Below are positions 1 through 7,979 of a stretch of DNA of 20,362 nucleotides, piece by piece. Source of the DNA: Oscillospiraceae bacterium (GTDB lineage Bacteria; Bacillota; Clostridia; Oscillospirales; Ruminococcaceae); NCBI GenBank assembly GCA_029240015.1, contig JARBTU010000004.1, forward strand, positions 1 to 20,362, read 5' to 3'. Numbering within the stretch: the first letter of the stretch is position 1; every line of letters begins with the position of its first letter. Made by a program: the position numbers and the translations under genes. The notes under the pieces are model-generated. The model saw only the letters and a list, made by a program, of their open reading frames with translations. It did not search any database and had not been told where the DNA came from.

Positions 1-67
1 ATTTATTGACGGTTAGGCTGATTTTTGTTACATATTAATGAGTAAGTTGATTTTTTGTCAAATAAAC

Positions 68-96
68 TTGATAAAAATGTGATAAAATGATAAAAT
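68..96 (+). promoter_or_regulatory. Predicted sigma-A-type promoter of the miaB operon
   Basis: A -35 box TTGATA (68-73) and a -10 box TAAAAT (91-96) are separated by exactly 17 bases. The TGA just before the -10 box makes it an extended -10. Transcription would start near 102-104 and give a leader of about 75 bases before the miaB TTG codon. A second overlapping pair, TTGTCA (55-60) and TGTGAT (78-83), also has a 17-base spacer but a poorer -10. This is inferred from consensus matching only, in AT-rich DNA where chance matches are common. Confidence 0.55.
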
Positions 97-177
97 ATAA
101 GTTGAATGTTTTTATTATTCTGAATATCTATTATTTTTATAGGATATTTGATAAGCACCTTTTTGGGGGAGTTTTAT

Positions 178-1602
178 TTGAGCAAATTGAAGAATGTTGT
201 TGTTTCTCAAGAAGAGATATTGGAACAAAATCAGTATATGCAAAAAGCAACAACACTTTTGGCAAAAAGATATCGTGACAAAGACTTGCCTTTAGCCCAC
301 GTTCATTCATATGGTTGTCAGCAAAACGTAAACGACGGGGAAAAAATAAAAGGCATGTTGGCGCAAATGGGCTATGGTTTTTGTGATTCACCCGATTCGG
401 CAGATTTGGTGATTTATAACACCTGTGCGGTGAGGGAAAATGCCGAGGATAGGGTCTTTGGAAACGTAGGGGCACTCAAACACAATAAAAAAAGAAATCC
501 CAATATGATTATCGGTTTGTGCGGCTGCATGATGCAGCAACAACATATTGCGGATAAAATTAAAAACAGCTATTCCCATGTGGATATTGTTTTTGGAACA
601 CATGCACTTCATCACTTGCCTCAAATTATGCATAATGCGCTTATAGATAATAAAAGAATTTTTGAAATAAGCCAAAGTGACGGCGTGATTGCGGAAGGAC
701 TGCCGATTCGGCATGACGGGACCATTAAGGCCAACTTGCCGATTATGTATGGATGCAATAATTTTTGTACATACTGTATTGTGCCATTTGTAAGAGGAAG
801 AGAAAGAAGCAGGAATGCCGAAGATATTATTCAGGAAGCGAAAAAACTTGTGTCGGATGGCTATAAAGAAATTACTCTTTTGGGACAGAATGTCAACTCA
901 TATGGTAACGATTTGGAAGATGGGATTAACTTTGCCGAATTGTTAAAACAGCTGAACGCCATCGACGGGGATTTTTGGATTCGGTTTATGACTTCCCATC
1001 CGAAAGACTGTTCCAAAGAACTCGTTGATATGATGGCAGATTGCCAAAAAGTCTGCAACCATATTCATCTTCCTGTTCAAAGTGGGAGTGACAGGGTCTT
1101 AAAGCTGATGAACAGGAAGTATACCTCTCAAGCCTATTTGGAACTGGCCAAATATGCAAAGGAAAAGATTCCAAATCTTTCACTGACAAGTGACATTATT
1201 GTTGGTTTCCCCGGGGAAGAATACGAAGATTTTTGCCAGACATTAGATTTAATTAAAAAAGTGGAGTACAATTCTTTGTTCACATTCATTTATTCCAAAA
1301 GAGTGGGAACAAAAGCTGCAGAAATGCCGGATAATGTATCCAAAGAGCAAAAGGGCTTATGGTTCAGAGAACTTCTGGCTGCCCAACAGATTATCGGCAG
1401 CAAAAAATACGGCGCATATGTAGGGAAGAGGCAGAAAGTTTTGGTCGAGGGCGAAGGGAAGATTCAAGGGAACATTACAGGCAGGAACGAAGCCAGTATG
1501 ATAGTGGACTTTGTAGGCGACAAAAGCCTTGTGGGTAGTTTTGTAGATGTGAAGATTATAGGCGCCAAAAACAGTTACCTTATAGGGGAACTGGAAGGCT
1601 AA
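178..1602 (+). CDS. miaB: tRNA-2-methylthio-N6-dimethylallyladenosine synthase MiaB
   Basis: This radical SAM enzyme adds a methylthio group to i6A at position 37 of tRNAs that read UNN codons, giving ms2i6A. It acts in the cytoplasm after MiaA, whose gene lies five kilobases downstream in the same run. The N-terminal UPF0004 domain carries the three cysteines of the auxiliary 4Fe-4S cluster (C47, C83, C117). The radical SAM motif CxxxCxxC is C193, C197, C200, inside YGCNNFCTYC. A TRAM domain fits the last 65 or so residues. I start the 474-residue protein at TTG 178, because GGGGGAG (165-171) sits six bases upstream; an in-frame TTG at 148 has no such site. The order miaB then a YmcA-like gene then mutS matches B. 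subtilis ymcB-ymcA-mutS. All key residues are intact. Confidence 0.96.
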   Translation: MSKLKNVVVSQEEILEQNQYMQKATTLLAKRYRDKDLPLAHVHSYGCQQNVNDGEKIKGMLAQMGYGFCDSPDSADLVIYNTCAVRENAEDRVFGNVGALKHNKKRNPNMIIGLCGCMMQQQHIADKIKNSYSHVDIVFGTHALHHLPQIMHNALIDNKRIFEISQSDGVIAEGLPIRHDGTIKANLPIMYGCNNFCTYCIVPFVRGRERSRNAEDIIQEAKKLVSDGYKEITLLGQNVNSYGNDLEDGINFAELLKQLNAIDGDFWIRFMTSHPKDCSKELVDMMADCQKVCNHIHLPVQSGSDRVLKLMNRKYTSQAYLELAKYAKEKIPNLSLTSDIIVGFPGEEYEDFCQTLDLIKKVEYNSLFTFIYSKRVGTKAAEMPDNVSKEQKGLWFRELLAAQQIIGSKKYGAYVGKRQKVLVEGEGKIQGNITGRNEASMIVDFVGDKSLVGSFVDVKIIGAKNSYLIGELEG

Positions 1603-1701
1603 ATAAGATATAAATCTGAATCATTCAGTTTATTTATACACGGGTGAAAATCCAAAAATAATTTATTGGCCTCTCATTATGGGGGGGAACGGAGGAAATC
1701 A

Positions 1702-2106
1702 ATGGAAGTAATCAAAATGGCAAGAGAACTTGGAAAAGAAATTCAAAAGACCGAGGAATATAAGAACCTTAATGCAGCTAAAGCCGCCAACGACTTGGAC
1801 AAAGAGTTGGAAGATTTAATTGGTAAGTTCAACCTTAAGAGGATTGAACTCAATACAGAAATGGGCAAACAGCAAAAAGATGAAGATAAACTCAAAAGAC
1901 TTGATAAAGAAATCAATGAGGTTTACAGTCAAATCATGTCTAATAAAAACATGATGGCGTACAACAGTGCAAAGCAGGAAATGGACGGCTTAATGAATCA
2001 AGTGAGCGCCATTCTTTCGATGTCCGTAAACGGGCAGGATCCCGACACTTGTGAGGTTCAATCGGCTTGTGGTGGATCATGCTCAAGCTGTGCAGGATGC
2101 CATTAA
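1702..2106 (+). CDS. YlbF/YmcA family protein with cysteine-rich tail
   Basis: This 134-residue, mostly helical, highly charged protein belongs to the Com_YlbF family. In B. subtilis YmcA, YlbF and YaaT form the Y-complex (RicAFT), which binds Fe-S clusters and modulates RNase Y, affecting competence, biofilm formation and sporulation. The position between miaB and mutS is that of B. subtilis ymcA, so orthology to YmcA is the best inference; whether this host also has YlbF and YaaT cannot be seen here. The C-terminus holds five cysteines (C117, C123, C127, C130, C133) and ends in CAGCH, which could ligate a metal or Fe-S cluster. The ATG at 1702 is chosen because GGAGG (1691-1695) lies six bases upstream; an in-frame TTG at 1666 has no good site. 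Confidence 0.85.
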   Translation: MEVIKMARELGKEIQKTEEYKNLNAAKAANDLDKELEDLIGKFNLKRIELNTEMGKQQKDEDKLKRLDKEINEVYSQIMSNKNMMAYNSAKQEMDGLMNQVSAILSMSVNGQDPDTCEVQSACGGSCSSCAGCH

Positions 2107-2148
2107 TCCGACTGATAAAAAATAAAACGTTTACAGGGGGGAGCCACA

Positions 2149-4692
2149 GTGCCGAAACCGTCACCGATGATGCAGCAATATCATGAGATTAAAGAAAAAT
2201 ACAAGGACTGTATTTTGTTTTTTCGGCTTGGAGATTTTTATGAAATGTTTTATGATGATGCGATTTTGGCATCAAAAGAACTGGAGCTTACCCTCACAGG
2301 GAGAGATTGTGGACTTGACGAGCGGGCGCCTATGTGCGGCGTTCCTCACCACAGTTGCGAAACATACATCAAACGCTTAATCGACAAGGATTACAAAGTT
2401 GCTGTTTGTGAGCAGATTGAAGACCCTGCAACCGCAAAAGGTGTCGTTAAACGTGATGTAGTGAGAGTTATTACACCGGGAACTATTATTGAGAGCGGTT
2501 ATTTGGACGAAGCGAAGAATAATTATATTTGCAGCATTTATATAGCGAACAATAGTTTCGGTATCAGCTTTGCGGATATTTCAACGGGAGATGTTTTTGT
2601 CACCCAGATGCAGGATAAAAATCTGGAACAAAAGCTGATTAATGAGTTGTCTAAGTTTATGCCAAGGGAAATTCTGATTAATGAGGTTTCCAAACCGCTT
2701 AAAGAAACTACCGACTTCATGAGACATAAACTTAAATGCATTGTGGAGCAGGTAAAAGAAGAAAGATATGATTTTAGCAAATACAGACAATCCATACAAG
2801 AATATTTTGGGCAGGAAATGATAGAAGAAATTAACCTCTCTGAAAAAGAATTTCTGACCAAAAGTTTGGGATTCACCTATTATGATGATGAGCAGTATTT
2901 GGCACTGGATTTGTCCGCAAGGAGAAACCTTGAACTTACCGAAACCATGCGGAACAAAGAAAAAAGAGGAACTTTACTTTGGGTACTGGATAAGACCAAA
3001 ACCGCTATGGGAAAACGACTTATCAGAAAGTATGTTGAACAGCCGCTGGTCAGTGTTGCACAAATTATTAAGAGGCAGAACGCTGTTACAGAACTTATCG
3101 ACCACTCAATGCAAAGAGAAGAACTTTGCGACCTTTTGTCTCATGTGTATGATTTGGAGCGGTTGATGACCAAAGTGATGTACGGTACGGTGAACCCAAG
3201 AGAGATTAAAGCGTTGGCATATACGGCTTCAAATCTGCCTGCTGTCAAAAGACTTTCACAAGAATTTGAATCGCCTCTGCTTTGCGAGCTTCATCATGAA
3301 ATTGATATGATGCAAGACATCTGTGCTTTGATTGACAATGCTATGAGCGATGACCCGCCGATTGTGATTAAAGATGGCGGTGTCATCAAAAACGGGTTCA
3401 ATCAGGAATTGGATGAACTGCGTGATATATTTTCCAACGCGAAAGATTATATTGCAAGAATCGAGCAGAACGAAAAAGAGAAAACAGGTATTAAAACCTT
3501 GAAAGTCGGGTACAACCGTGTTTTTGGATATTACATAGAGGTTTCAAAAGGAAGCACGGAACTGGTACCGAATGATTACATAAGAAAACAAACGCTTGCA
3601 AATTGTGAGCGATACATAACACAAGAGCTGAAAGAATTGGAAAGCAAGGTCTTGTCAGCGAACGAAAAAATCATCGTTTTGGAACAGGATATTTTTGATG
3701 AGATCAGAAAGTTTGTTGCCAAAAGGCTTCATGAGGTTCAGCAGACAGCGAACGCGATTGCGCAGATGGATGTTTTGTGTTCACTTGCTTCAGTAGCCAG
3801 CACAAACGGATATGTTTGCCCTGATATCGGAATCGACGGGGAAATCAGTATTGTTGACGGACGACATCCTGTGGTGGAACTTGTACTTAAAGATGCGCCT
3901 TTTGTTCCGAATGATACGAGACTGGATATTCATGAAAACCGTGTAGCAATTATTACGGGACCGAATATGGCAGGAAAATCGACCTATATGAGACAGGTGG
4001 CAATTATTACGCTGATGGCTCAGATGGGCGGATATGTTCCGGCTAAAAGCGCGAAAATAAGCGTTGTTGATAAAATTTTTACCCGTGTAGGTGCTTCGGA
4101 CGATCTTTCGAGCGGACAGTCCACTTTCATGGTGGAGATGAGCGAGGTTGCACATATTCTCAAAAATGCAACATCCAACAGCCTGATTATTCTGGATGAA
4201 ATCGGACGGGGAACCTCAACTTTTGATGGAATGAGCATTGCAAGTGCAGTGGTAGAGTTTATTGTGAAAACAAAAAAAATAAGCGCTAAAACGCTGTTTG
4301 CTACGCATTATCACGAGCTCACGGAACTGGAACAGCAGTTTGACGGTGTGAAGAATTATAACATTGCAGCGAAAAAAAGAGGAGACGACATCATTTTTTT
4401 AAGAAAGATTGTCCGCGGGGGAGCAGATGACAGCTATGGCATTGAGGTTGCAAAGCTGGCCGGCGTACCTGCTCCTGTTATTGCAAGAGCGAAAGAAATT
4501 CTTATGGAACTTGAGTCGAAGAATCCACAGATAAAGCCGCAACAACAGATACAGGAATATGACGACATGCAGATCAGCTTCAAGAAAAATGCAACAGATG
4601 AATTAATCAATAAATTAGAAGCAATCGATCCAAACACCTTGTCGCCAATCGAAGCACTGAATATGATTTATGAACTAAAAAAAATGATATGA
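2149..4692 (+). CDS. mutS: DNA mismatch repair protein MutS
   Basis: MutS recognises base mismatches and small loops and recruits MutL in an ATP-dependent way. The 847-residue protein is the usual length for MutS1. The mismatch-reading Phe-x-Glu motif is present as FYE at 30-32 in the N-terminal domain. The C-terminal ABC-type ATPase has Walker A GPNMAGKST at 604-612, the signature around DDLSSGQSTF, Walker B ending LDE at 682-684, and the following GRGTST segment. Connector, lever and clamp regions fill the middle with no gap. The start is GTG at 2149, with GGGGGGAG (2136-2143) five bases upstream. It is 42 bases after the YmcA-like gene and 39 bases before mutL, consistent with one transcript. 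B. subtilis has cotE in front of mutS; here it is absent. Confidence 0.98.
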   Translation: MPKPSPMMQQYHEIKEKYKDCILFFRLGDFYEMFYDDAILASKELELTLTGRDCGLDERAPMCGVPHHSCETYIKRLIDKDYKVAVCEQIEDPATAKGVVKRDVVRVITPGTIIESGYLDEAKNNYICSIYIANNSFGISFADISTGDVFVTQMQDKNLEQKLINELSKFMPREILINEVSKPLKETTDFMRHKLKCIVEQVKEERYDFSKYRQSIQEYFGQEMIEEINLSEKEFLTKSLGFTYYDDEQYLALDLSARRNLELTETMRNKEKRGTLLWVLDKTKTAMGKRLIRKYVEQPLVSVAQIIKRQNAVTELIDHSMQREELCDLLSHVYDLERLMTKVMYGTVNPREIKALAYTASNLPAVKRLSQEFESPLLCELHHEIDMMQDICALIDNAMSDDPPIVIKDGGVIKNGFNQELDELRDIFSNAKDYIARIEQNEKEKTGIKTLKVGYNRVFGYYIEVSKGSTELVPNDYIRKQTLANCERYITQELKELESKVLSANEKIIVLEQDIFDEIRKFVAKRLHEVQQTANAIAQMDVLCSLASVASTNGYVCPDIGIDGEISIVDGRHPVVELVLKDAPFVPNDTRLDIHENRVAIITGPNMAGKSTYMRQVAIITLMAQMGGYVPAKSAKISVVDKIFTRVGASDDLSSGQSTFMVEMSEVAHILKNATSNSLIILDEIGRGTSTFDGMSIASAVVEFIVKTKKISAKTLFATHYHELTELEQQFDGVKNYNIAAKKRGDDIIFLRKIVRGGADDSYGIEVAKLAGVPAPVIARAKEILMELESKNPQIKPQQQIQEYDDMQISFKKNATDELINKLEAIDPNTLSPIEALNMIYELKKMI

Positions 4693-4731
4693 CATCGGCT
4701 ATAGTTTTTAAGATATGGGGGGTGACCCAAA

Positions 4732-6654
4732 ATGCCAAAGATTAATCTTTTGGACAAGCAAGTTTCAGAACTTATTGCAGCGGGAGAAGTAATTGAGCGC
4801 CCTGCGTCTATTGTGAAGGAACTGCTTGAAAATTCTATTGATGCGGGAGCGACTGCCGTTACGGTCGAAATCAAAAACGGCGGAATGAAATATATAAGAA
4901 TAACAGATAATGGTTGTGGGATATCAAGAGAAGATGTGCCGCTGGCGTTTTTACGTCACGCGACAAGCAAGATATTTTCAGAACAAGATTTGAATTCGAT
5001 TGATACATTAGGGTTTAGAGGGGAAGCATTGGCATCCATTTGTGCGGTTTCCAAAGTCGAGCTTTTGACGAAACAGCATCAAGATGCGTTTGGAACAAGA
5101 TATCTGATTGAAGGCGGGGATGAAGCTTCTATCGAAGAGGCAGGTTGTCCCGATGGAACAACGATTATTATAAGGGATTTGTTTTACAACGTTCCCGCCC
5201 GCCTTAAATTTATGAAAAAAGATGTTGCAGAAGCCAATGCAGTGGCAAGTATTATTGATAAAGTAGCTCTGAGTAACCCCAAAGTTTCAATTAAATTTAT
5301 CAGAGAAAATAAAACCGAGATGCATTCTCCCGGTGACGCCAATTTATTGTCGGCCATTTATGCTGTTTTGGGCAAAGATTTTGCAAGAAGCATGATGGCA
5401 GTCAATTATGATTATAACGGAATCAAAGTATACGGTCACGCGTCGATTCCGATGATGAGCCGTGCCAACCGTTCCATGCAACATTTCTTTGTGAATGGAA
5501 GGTATGTGAAAACAAGAACTTGCTCTGTTGCGATTGAAGAAGCCTATAAAAATTCCATTATGATTGGCAAGTTCCCTGCATGCGTATTGAACATAGATGT
5601 TCCCGCCACAGACGTTGACGTGAATGTTCACCCTGCCAAGACGGAGGTTCGGTTTGTGAATGAACGTGCCGTTTTTGACAGCGTATATTTTGCGATTAAA
5701 AGCGCGCTGGCTCAAAGAGACGCCCTAAGCACTGTTCCTGAAATAGAATATGATACAAGCAATGCTCGTAAAAATGTTTTTGAAGAACAAACAGGGGAGC
5801 AAGCAACACTAAAAACAGATAGTTGGAATGAATCGAATCAAAAAACAGATAGCGGGGCTTTTTCAAGAATCATAACCGAGAAAAATCAGACAGATGATGA
5901 AAACATAAGATTCAGAGCGGTTGCAGACCCGCCTCATATCGGTTATGCGGCAAACTCACAACCGCATAAAAACGAAGAAATTGTTTTTAAATATATTAAT
6001 CAGGATGCCATCAAAACTTCTGAGACACTAAATATCGCGGAAAAACAAGATGAGAGCACCCGTTCCCAAGAGATCGTGAAAAAATTAGGGCAAATCAAAA
6101 TTATCGGAGAGCTCTTTAAAACATATATTTTAGCTGAAATTGATAATAGTTTTGTTATGATTGACAAGCATGCCGCTCATGAAAGAATTATATTTGAAAA
6201 GATAAAATCCGGTGATCTAACCATGGACAAACAGGTCCTGTTAAGTCCTATTACAGTTTCCTTATCAAAAGAAGAATATACGGTCTTGATGGAAAACTTG
6301 GAGCTATTAGACAAAGTCGGTTTTACAGCAGAGAGTTTCGGCGCCAATACAGTGGTAATTCGTGAAGTTCCTGTTATATTGGACCGTTTTGACGCGAATC
6401 AAATTTTCAACGAAATTATTTGTAATATCAAAAATTTGAAAAAAGACATTACACCCCACATATTAGAGGAGATTTATCATTCGATTTCGTGCAAAGCCGC
6501 AATTAAAGCAAATCACAACAATGATCTTTTGGAATTGATTGCGCTTGTTGAACAGGTATATAACAACAAAAATATTCGTTATTGCCCGCATGGACGACCG
6601 GTTGTTATTGTTCAGACCAAAAACGATGTTGAAAAGAAATTTGGAAGACAATAA
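4732..6654 (+). CDS. mutL: DNA mismatch repair protein MutL (endonuclease type)
   Basis: MutL couples MutS to downstream repair steps. This 640-residue protein has the GHKL ATPase N-terminus (ELLENSIDAG, DNGCGI, HATSKI, GFRGEAL), then a low-complexity linker at about 340-450, then the dimerisation/endonuclease domain. The nicking motif DQHA(x)2E(x)4E appears as DKHAAHERIIFE at 478-489, with lysine in place of glutamine at the second position. The companion motifs SCKAAIKANH and CPHGRP (from C618) are present. It should therefore nick DNA itself, as expected in bacteria without MutH. The start is ATG 4732, with a G-rich site GGGGGG (4717-4722) upstream. In the linker a 12-base direct repeat (5811-5822 and 5841-5852) repeats KTDS ten codons apart. 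Confidence 0.98.
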   Translation: MPKINLLDKQVSELIAAGEVIERPASIVKELLENSIDAGATAVTVEIKNGGMKYIRITDNGCGISREDVPLAFLRHATSKIFSEQDLNSIDTLGFRGEALASICAVSKVELLTKQHQDAFGTRYLIEGGDEASIEEAGCPDGTTIIIRDLFYNVPARLKFMKKDVAEANAVASIIDKVALSNPKVSIKFIRENKTEMHSPGDANLLSAIYAVLGKDFARSMMAVNYDYNGIKVYGHASIPMMSRANRSMQHFFVNGRYVKTRTCSVAIEEAYKNSIMIGKFPACVLNIDVPATDVDVNVHPAKTEVRFVNERAVFDSVYFAIKSALAQRDALSTVPEIEYDTSNARKNVFEEQTGEQATLKTDSWNESNQKTDSGAFSRIITEKNQTDDENIRFRAVADPPHIGYAANSQPHKNEEIVFKYINQDAIKTSETLNIAEKQDESTRSQEIVKKLGQIKIIGELFKTYILAEIDNSFVMIDKHAAHERIIFEKIKSGDLTMDKQVLLSPITVSLSKEEYTVLMENLELLDKVGFTAESFGANTVVIREVPVILDRFDANQIFNEIICNIKNLKKDITPHILEEIYHSISCKAAIKANHNNDLLELIALVEQVYNNKNIRYCPHGRPVVIVQTKNDVEKKFGRQ

Positions 6655-6673
6655 CTTTTATAGGAGAGTCTTT

Positions 6674-7618
6674 ATGTCTAAAAAAATCCCGTTGCTTGTG
6701 ATAACAGGTCCGACCGCTTCCGGAAAGACCGCGTTATCCATCCGCCTTGCAAAAGAATATAATGCTGAAATTGTTTCCGCAGATTCGATGCAGATATATA
6801 AAGGGATGGATATTGCAACGGCGAAGCCAAGTGAAGAGGAAATGGAAGGCGTTCCTCATCACCTGTTAAGCTTTTTGGAGTGCGATAAAAAGTTCAGCGT
6901 TGTCGATTATGTAAAGCTTGCCAAACAGAAAATACAAGAGATTGCAGATAAAGGAAAACTCCCTATCGTGGTAGGAGGAACGGGGCTTTATATCCATTCC
7001 TTAATTGACAATATTACATTTTCGGATGAAAGCGGCGACGAATCCATCCGCAGGGCCCTTGAAAAAAGAGCCGAAGAGGAAGGTTCGCAGATTTTGCTCG
7101 ATGAACTGACAAGAATCGATCCCGAATTTGCGGCTAAGCTTCACAAAAATAATGTGATACGAATTATCAGAGCGCTTGAAATCTATCAGTCTACGGGGAT
7201 TACCATGACGGAGCACCAAAGGAGAAGTCGTGCGAATCCGTCTGAATATGATGTGTGCATAATTGGTTTAAACTACAATAGTCGACAAATATTATATGAT
7301 AGAATTAATAAAAGAGTGGATATTATGATCGAGCAGGGACTTTTGGGCGAAGCGAAAGAAATCCTTTCCAATTCTGATTTAAAAACAGCTCTCCAGGCCA
7401 TTGGATATAAAGAACTTGAAGGTTATTTTAAAGGTGAGATTACGTTGGAAGAAGCTGTCGATAAAATCAAACAGGAATCAAGGCGTTATGCCAAAAGACA
7501 GCTGACATGGTTTAGACGGGATCAGAGAATCCACTGGGTTATGGTAGACGATATGGATGATTTTTGTGAACTTGTCGAAGTTTCAAAAAATATATTGGAA
7601 AACAGCGGAATTATGTGA
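6674..7618 (+). CDS. miaA: tRNA dimethylallyltransferase MiaA
   Basis: MiaA transfers a dimethylallyl group from DMAPP to N6 of A37 in tRNAs reading UNN codons, making the substrate for MiaB. The 314-residue protein has the P-loop GPTASGKT at 12-19, the SADSMQIYKGMDIATAK segment with the catalytic Asp at 37, and the GGTGLYI motif. Lengths and motifs match the family. The start is ATG 6674 because AGGAGAG (6662-6668) lies five bases upstream; the reading frame is open further upstream inside mutL, but that part is not a plausible MiaA N-terminus. It follows mutL by 19 bases, so the two are almost certainly co-transcribed. The miaA stop codon overlaps the predicted -10 region of hfq. Confidence 0.97.
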   Translation: MSKKIPLLVITGPTASGKTALSIRLAKEYNAEIVSADSMQIYKGMDIATAKPSEEEMEGVPHHLLSFLECDKKFSVVDYVKLAKQKIQEIADKGKLPIVVGGTGLYIHSLIDNITFSDESGDESIRRALEKRAEEEGSQILLDELTRIDPEFAAKLHKNNVIRIIRALEIYQSTGITMTEHQRRSRANPSEYDVCIIGLNYNSRQILYDRINKRVDIMIEQGLLGEAKEILSNSDLKTALQAIGYKELEGYFKGEITLEEAVDKIKQESRRYAKRQLTWFRRDQRIHWVMVDDMDDFCELVEVSKNILENSGIM

Positions 7619-7624
7619 TATAAT
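7595..7624 (+). promoter_or_regulatory. Predicted hfq promoter overlapping the miaA stop
   Basis: The boxes are TTGGAA (7595-7600) and a perfect TATAAT (7619-7624), separated by 18 bases, with TGA immediately before the -10 box. The TGA is also the miaA stop codon. Transcription would start near 7631, inside a perfect 7-base inverted repeat (ATTAATT at 7623-7629, AATTAAT at 7632-7638), leaving a leader of about 55 bases before hfq. This would let hfq and following genes be expressed apart from the mutSL-miaA transcript. It is inferred from consensus only. Confidence 0.55.
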
Positions 7625-7686
7625 TAATTCCAATTAATACACAAAAATTATTTTAACCATATTAATTATAAAACGGGGGCTTAAAA

Positions 7687-7938
7687 ATGAAAAGCAGTAT
7701 GAATTTACAGGACGTGTTCTTAAACCAGTCAAGAAAGGAAAAAATCCCGCTTACCATTTATCTGACCAATGGCTTTCAGTTTAAAGGATTAGTAAAAGGA
7801 TTCGATAATTTTACGGTTATCCTTGATTGCGACGGGAAGCAGAATTTGGTGTACAAGCATGCGATTTCCACGATTATTCCGGCAAAACAAATCAGCATAT
7901 TGGAGCCGCAACCGGTTGACAACAAAGAGACCGTATAA
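7687..7938 (+). CDS. hfq: RNA chaperone Hfq
   Basis: Hfq forms a hexameric Sm-like ring that binds small RNAs and U- or A-rich mRNA segments. The 83-residue protein has the N-terminal helix with LQDVFLNQ (Q8), the Sm1 strands with YLTNGFQFKG and GFDNF, and the Sm2 hallmark YKHAIS with K57 and H58. The rim patch is RKEK at 16-19, where E. coli has RRER. The C-terminal tail after the core is short, as in other Firmicutes. The start is ATG 7687, with GGGGG (7675-7679) seven bases upstream. The miaA-hfq adjacency is widespread in bacteria and supports the call. Confidence 0.97.
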   Translation: MKSSMNLQDVFLNQSRKEKIPLTIYLTNGFQFKGLVKGFDNFTVILDCDGKQNLVYKHAISTIIPAKQISILEPQPVDNKETV

Positions 7939-7979
7939 TGTTTTACATAAAAATGACACTTATGAGGGGGAAAACATGA

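Noticed and set aside
6..34. A second possible promoter (TTGACG with TACATA 17 bases on)
   Set aside because: The -10 matches only half the consensus, and the pair at 68-96 is better and nearer to miaB.
87..278. ATG-initiated reading frame of 63 codons overlapping the miaB start
   Set aside because: It begins inside the predicted -10 region, has no ribosome binding site, resembles no family and lies over the well-supported miaB N-terminus.
1616..1628. CTGAATCATTCAG dyad between miaB and the YmcA-like gene
   Set aside because: As a hairpin it has only about five pairs with a 3-base loop and no T run, so it is neither a terminator nor a convincing operator.
1681..1687. Seven-G run as a G-quadruplex
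   Set aside because: A single G tract followed by GGAGG does not supply four G tracts; it is simply purine-rich sequence ahead of a ribosome binding site.
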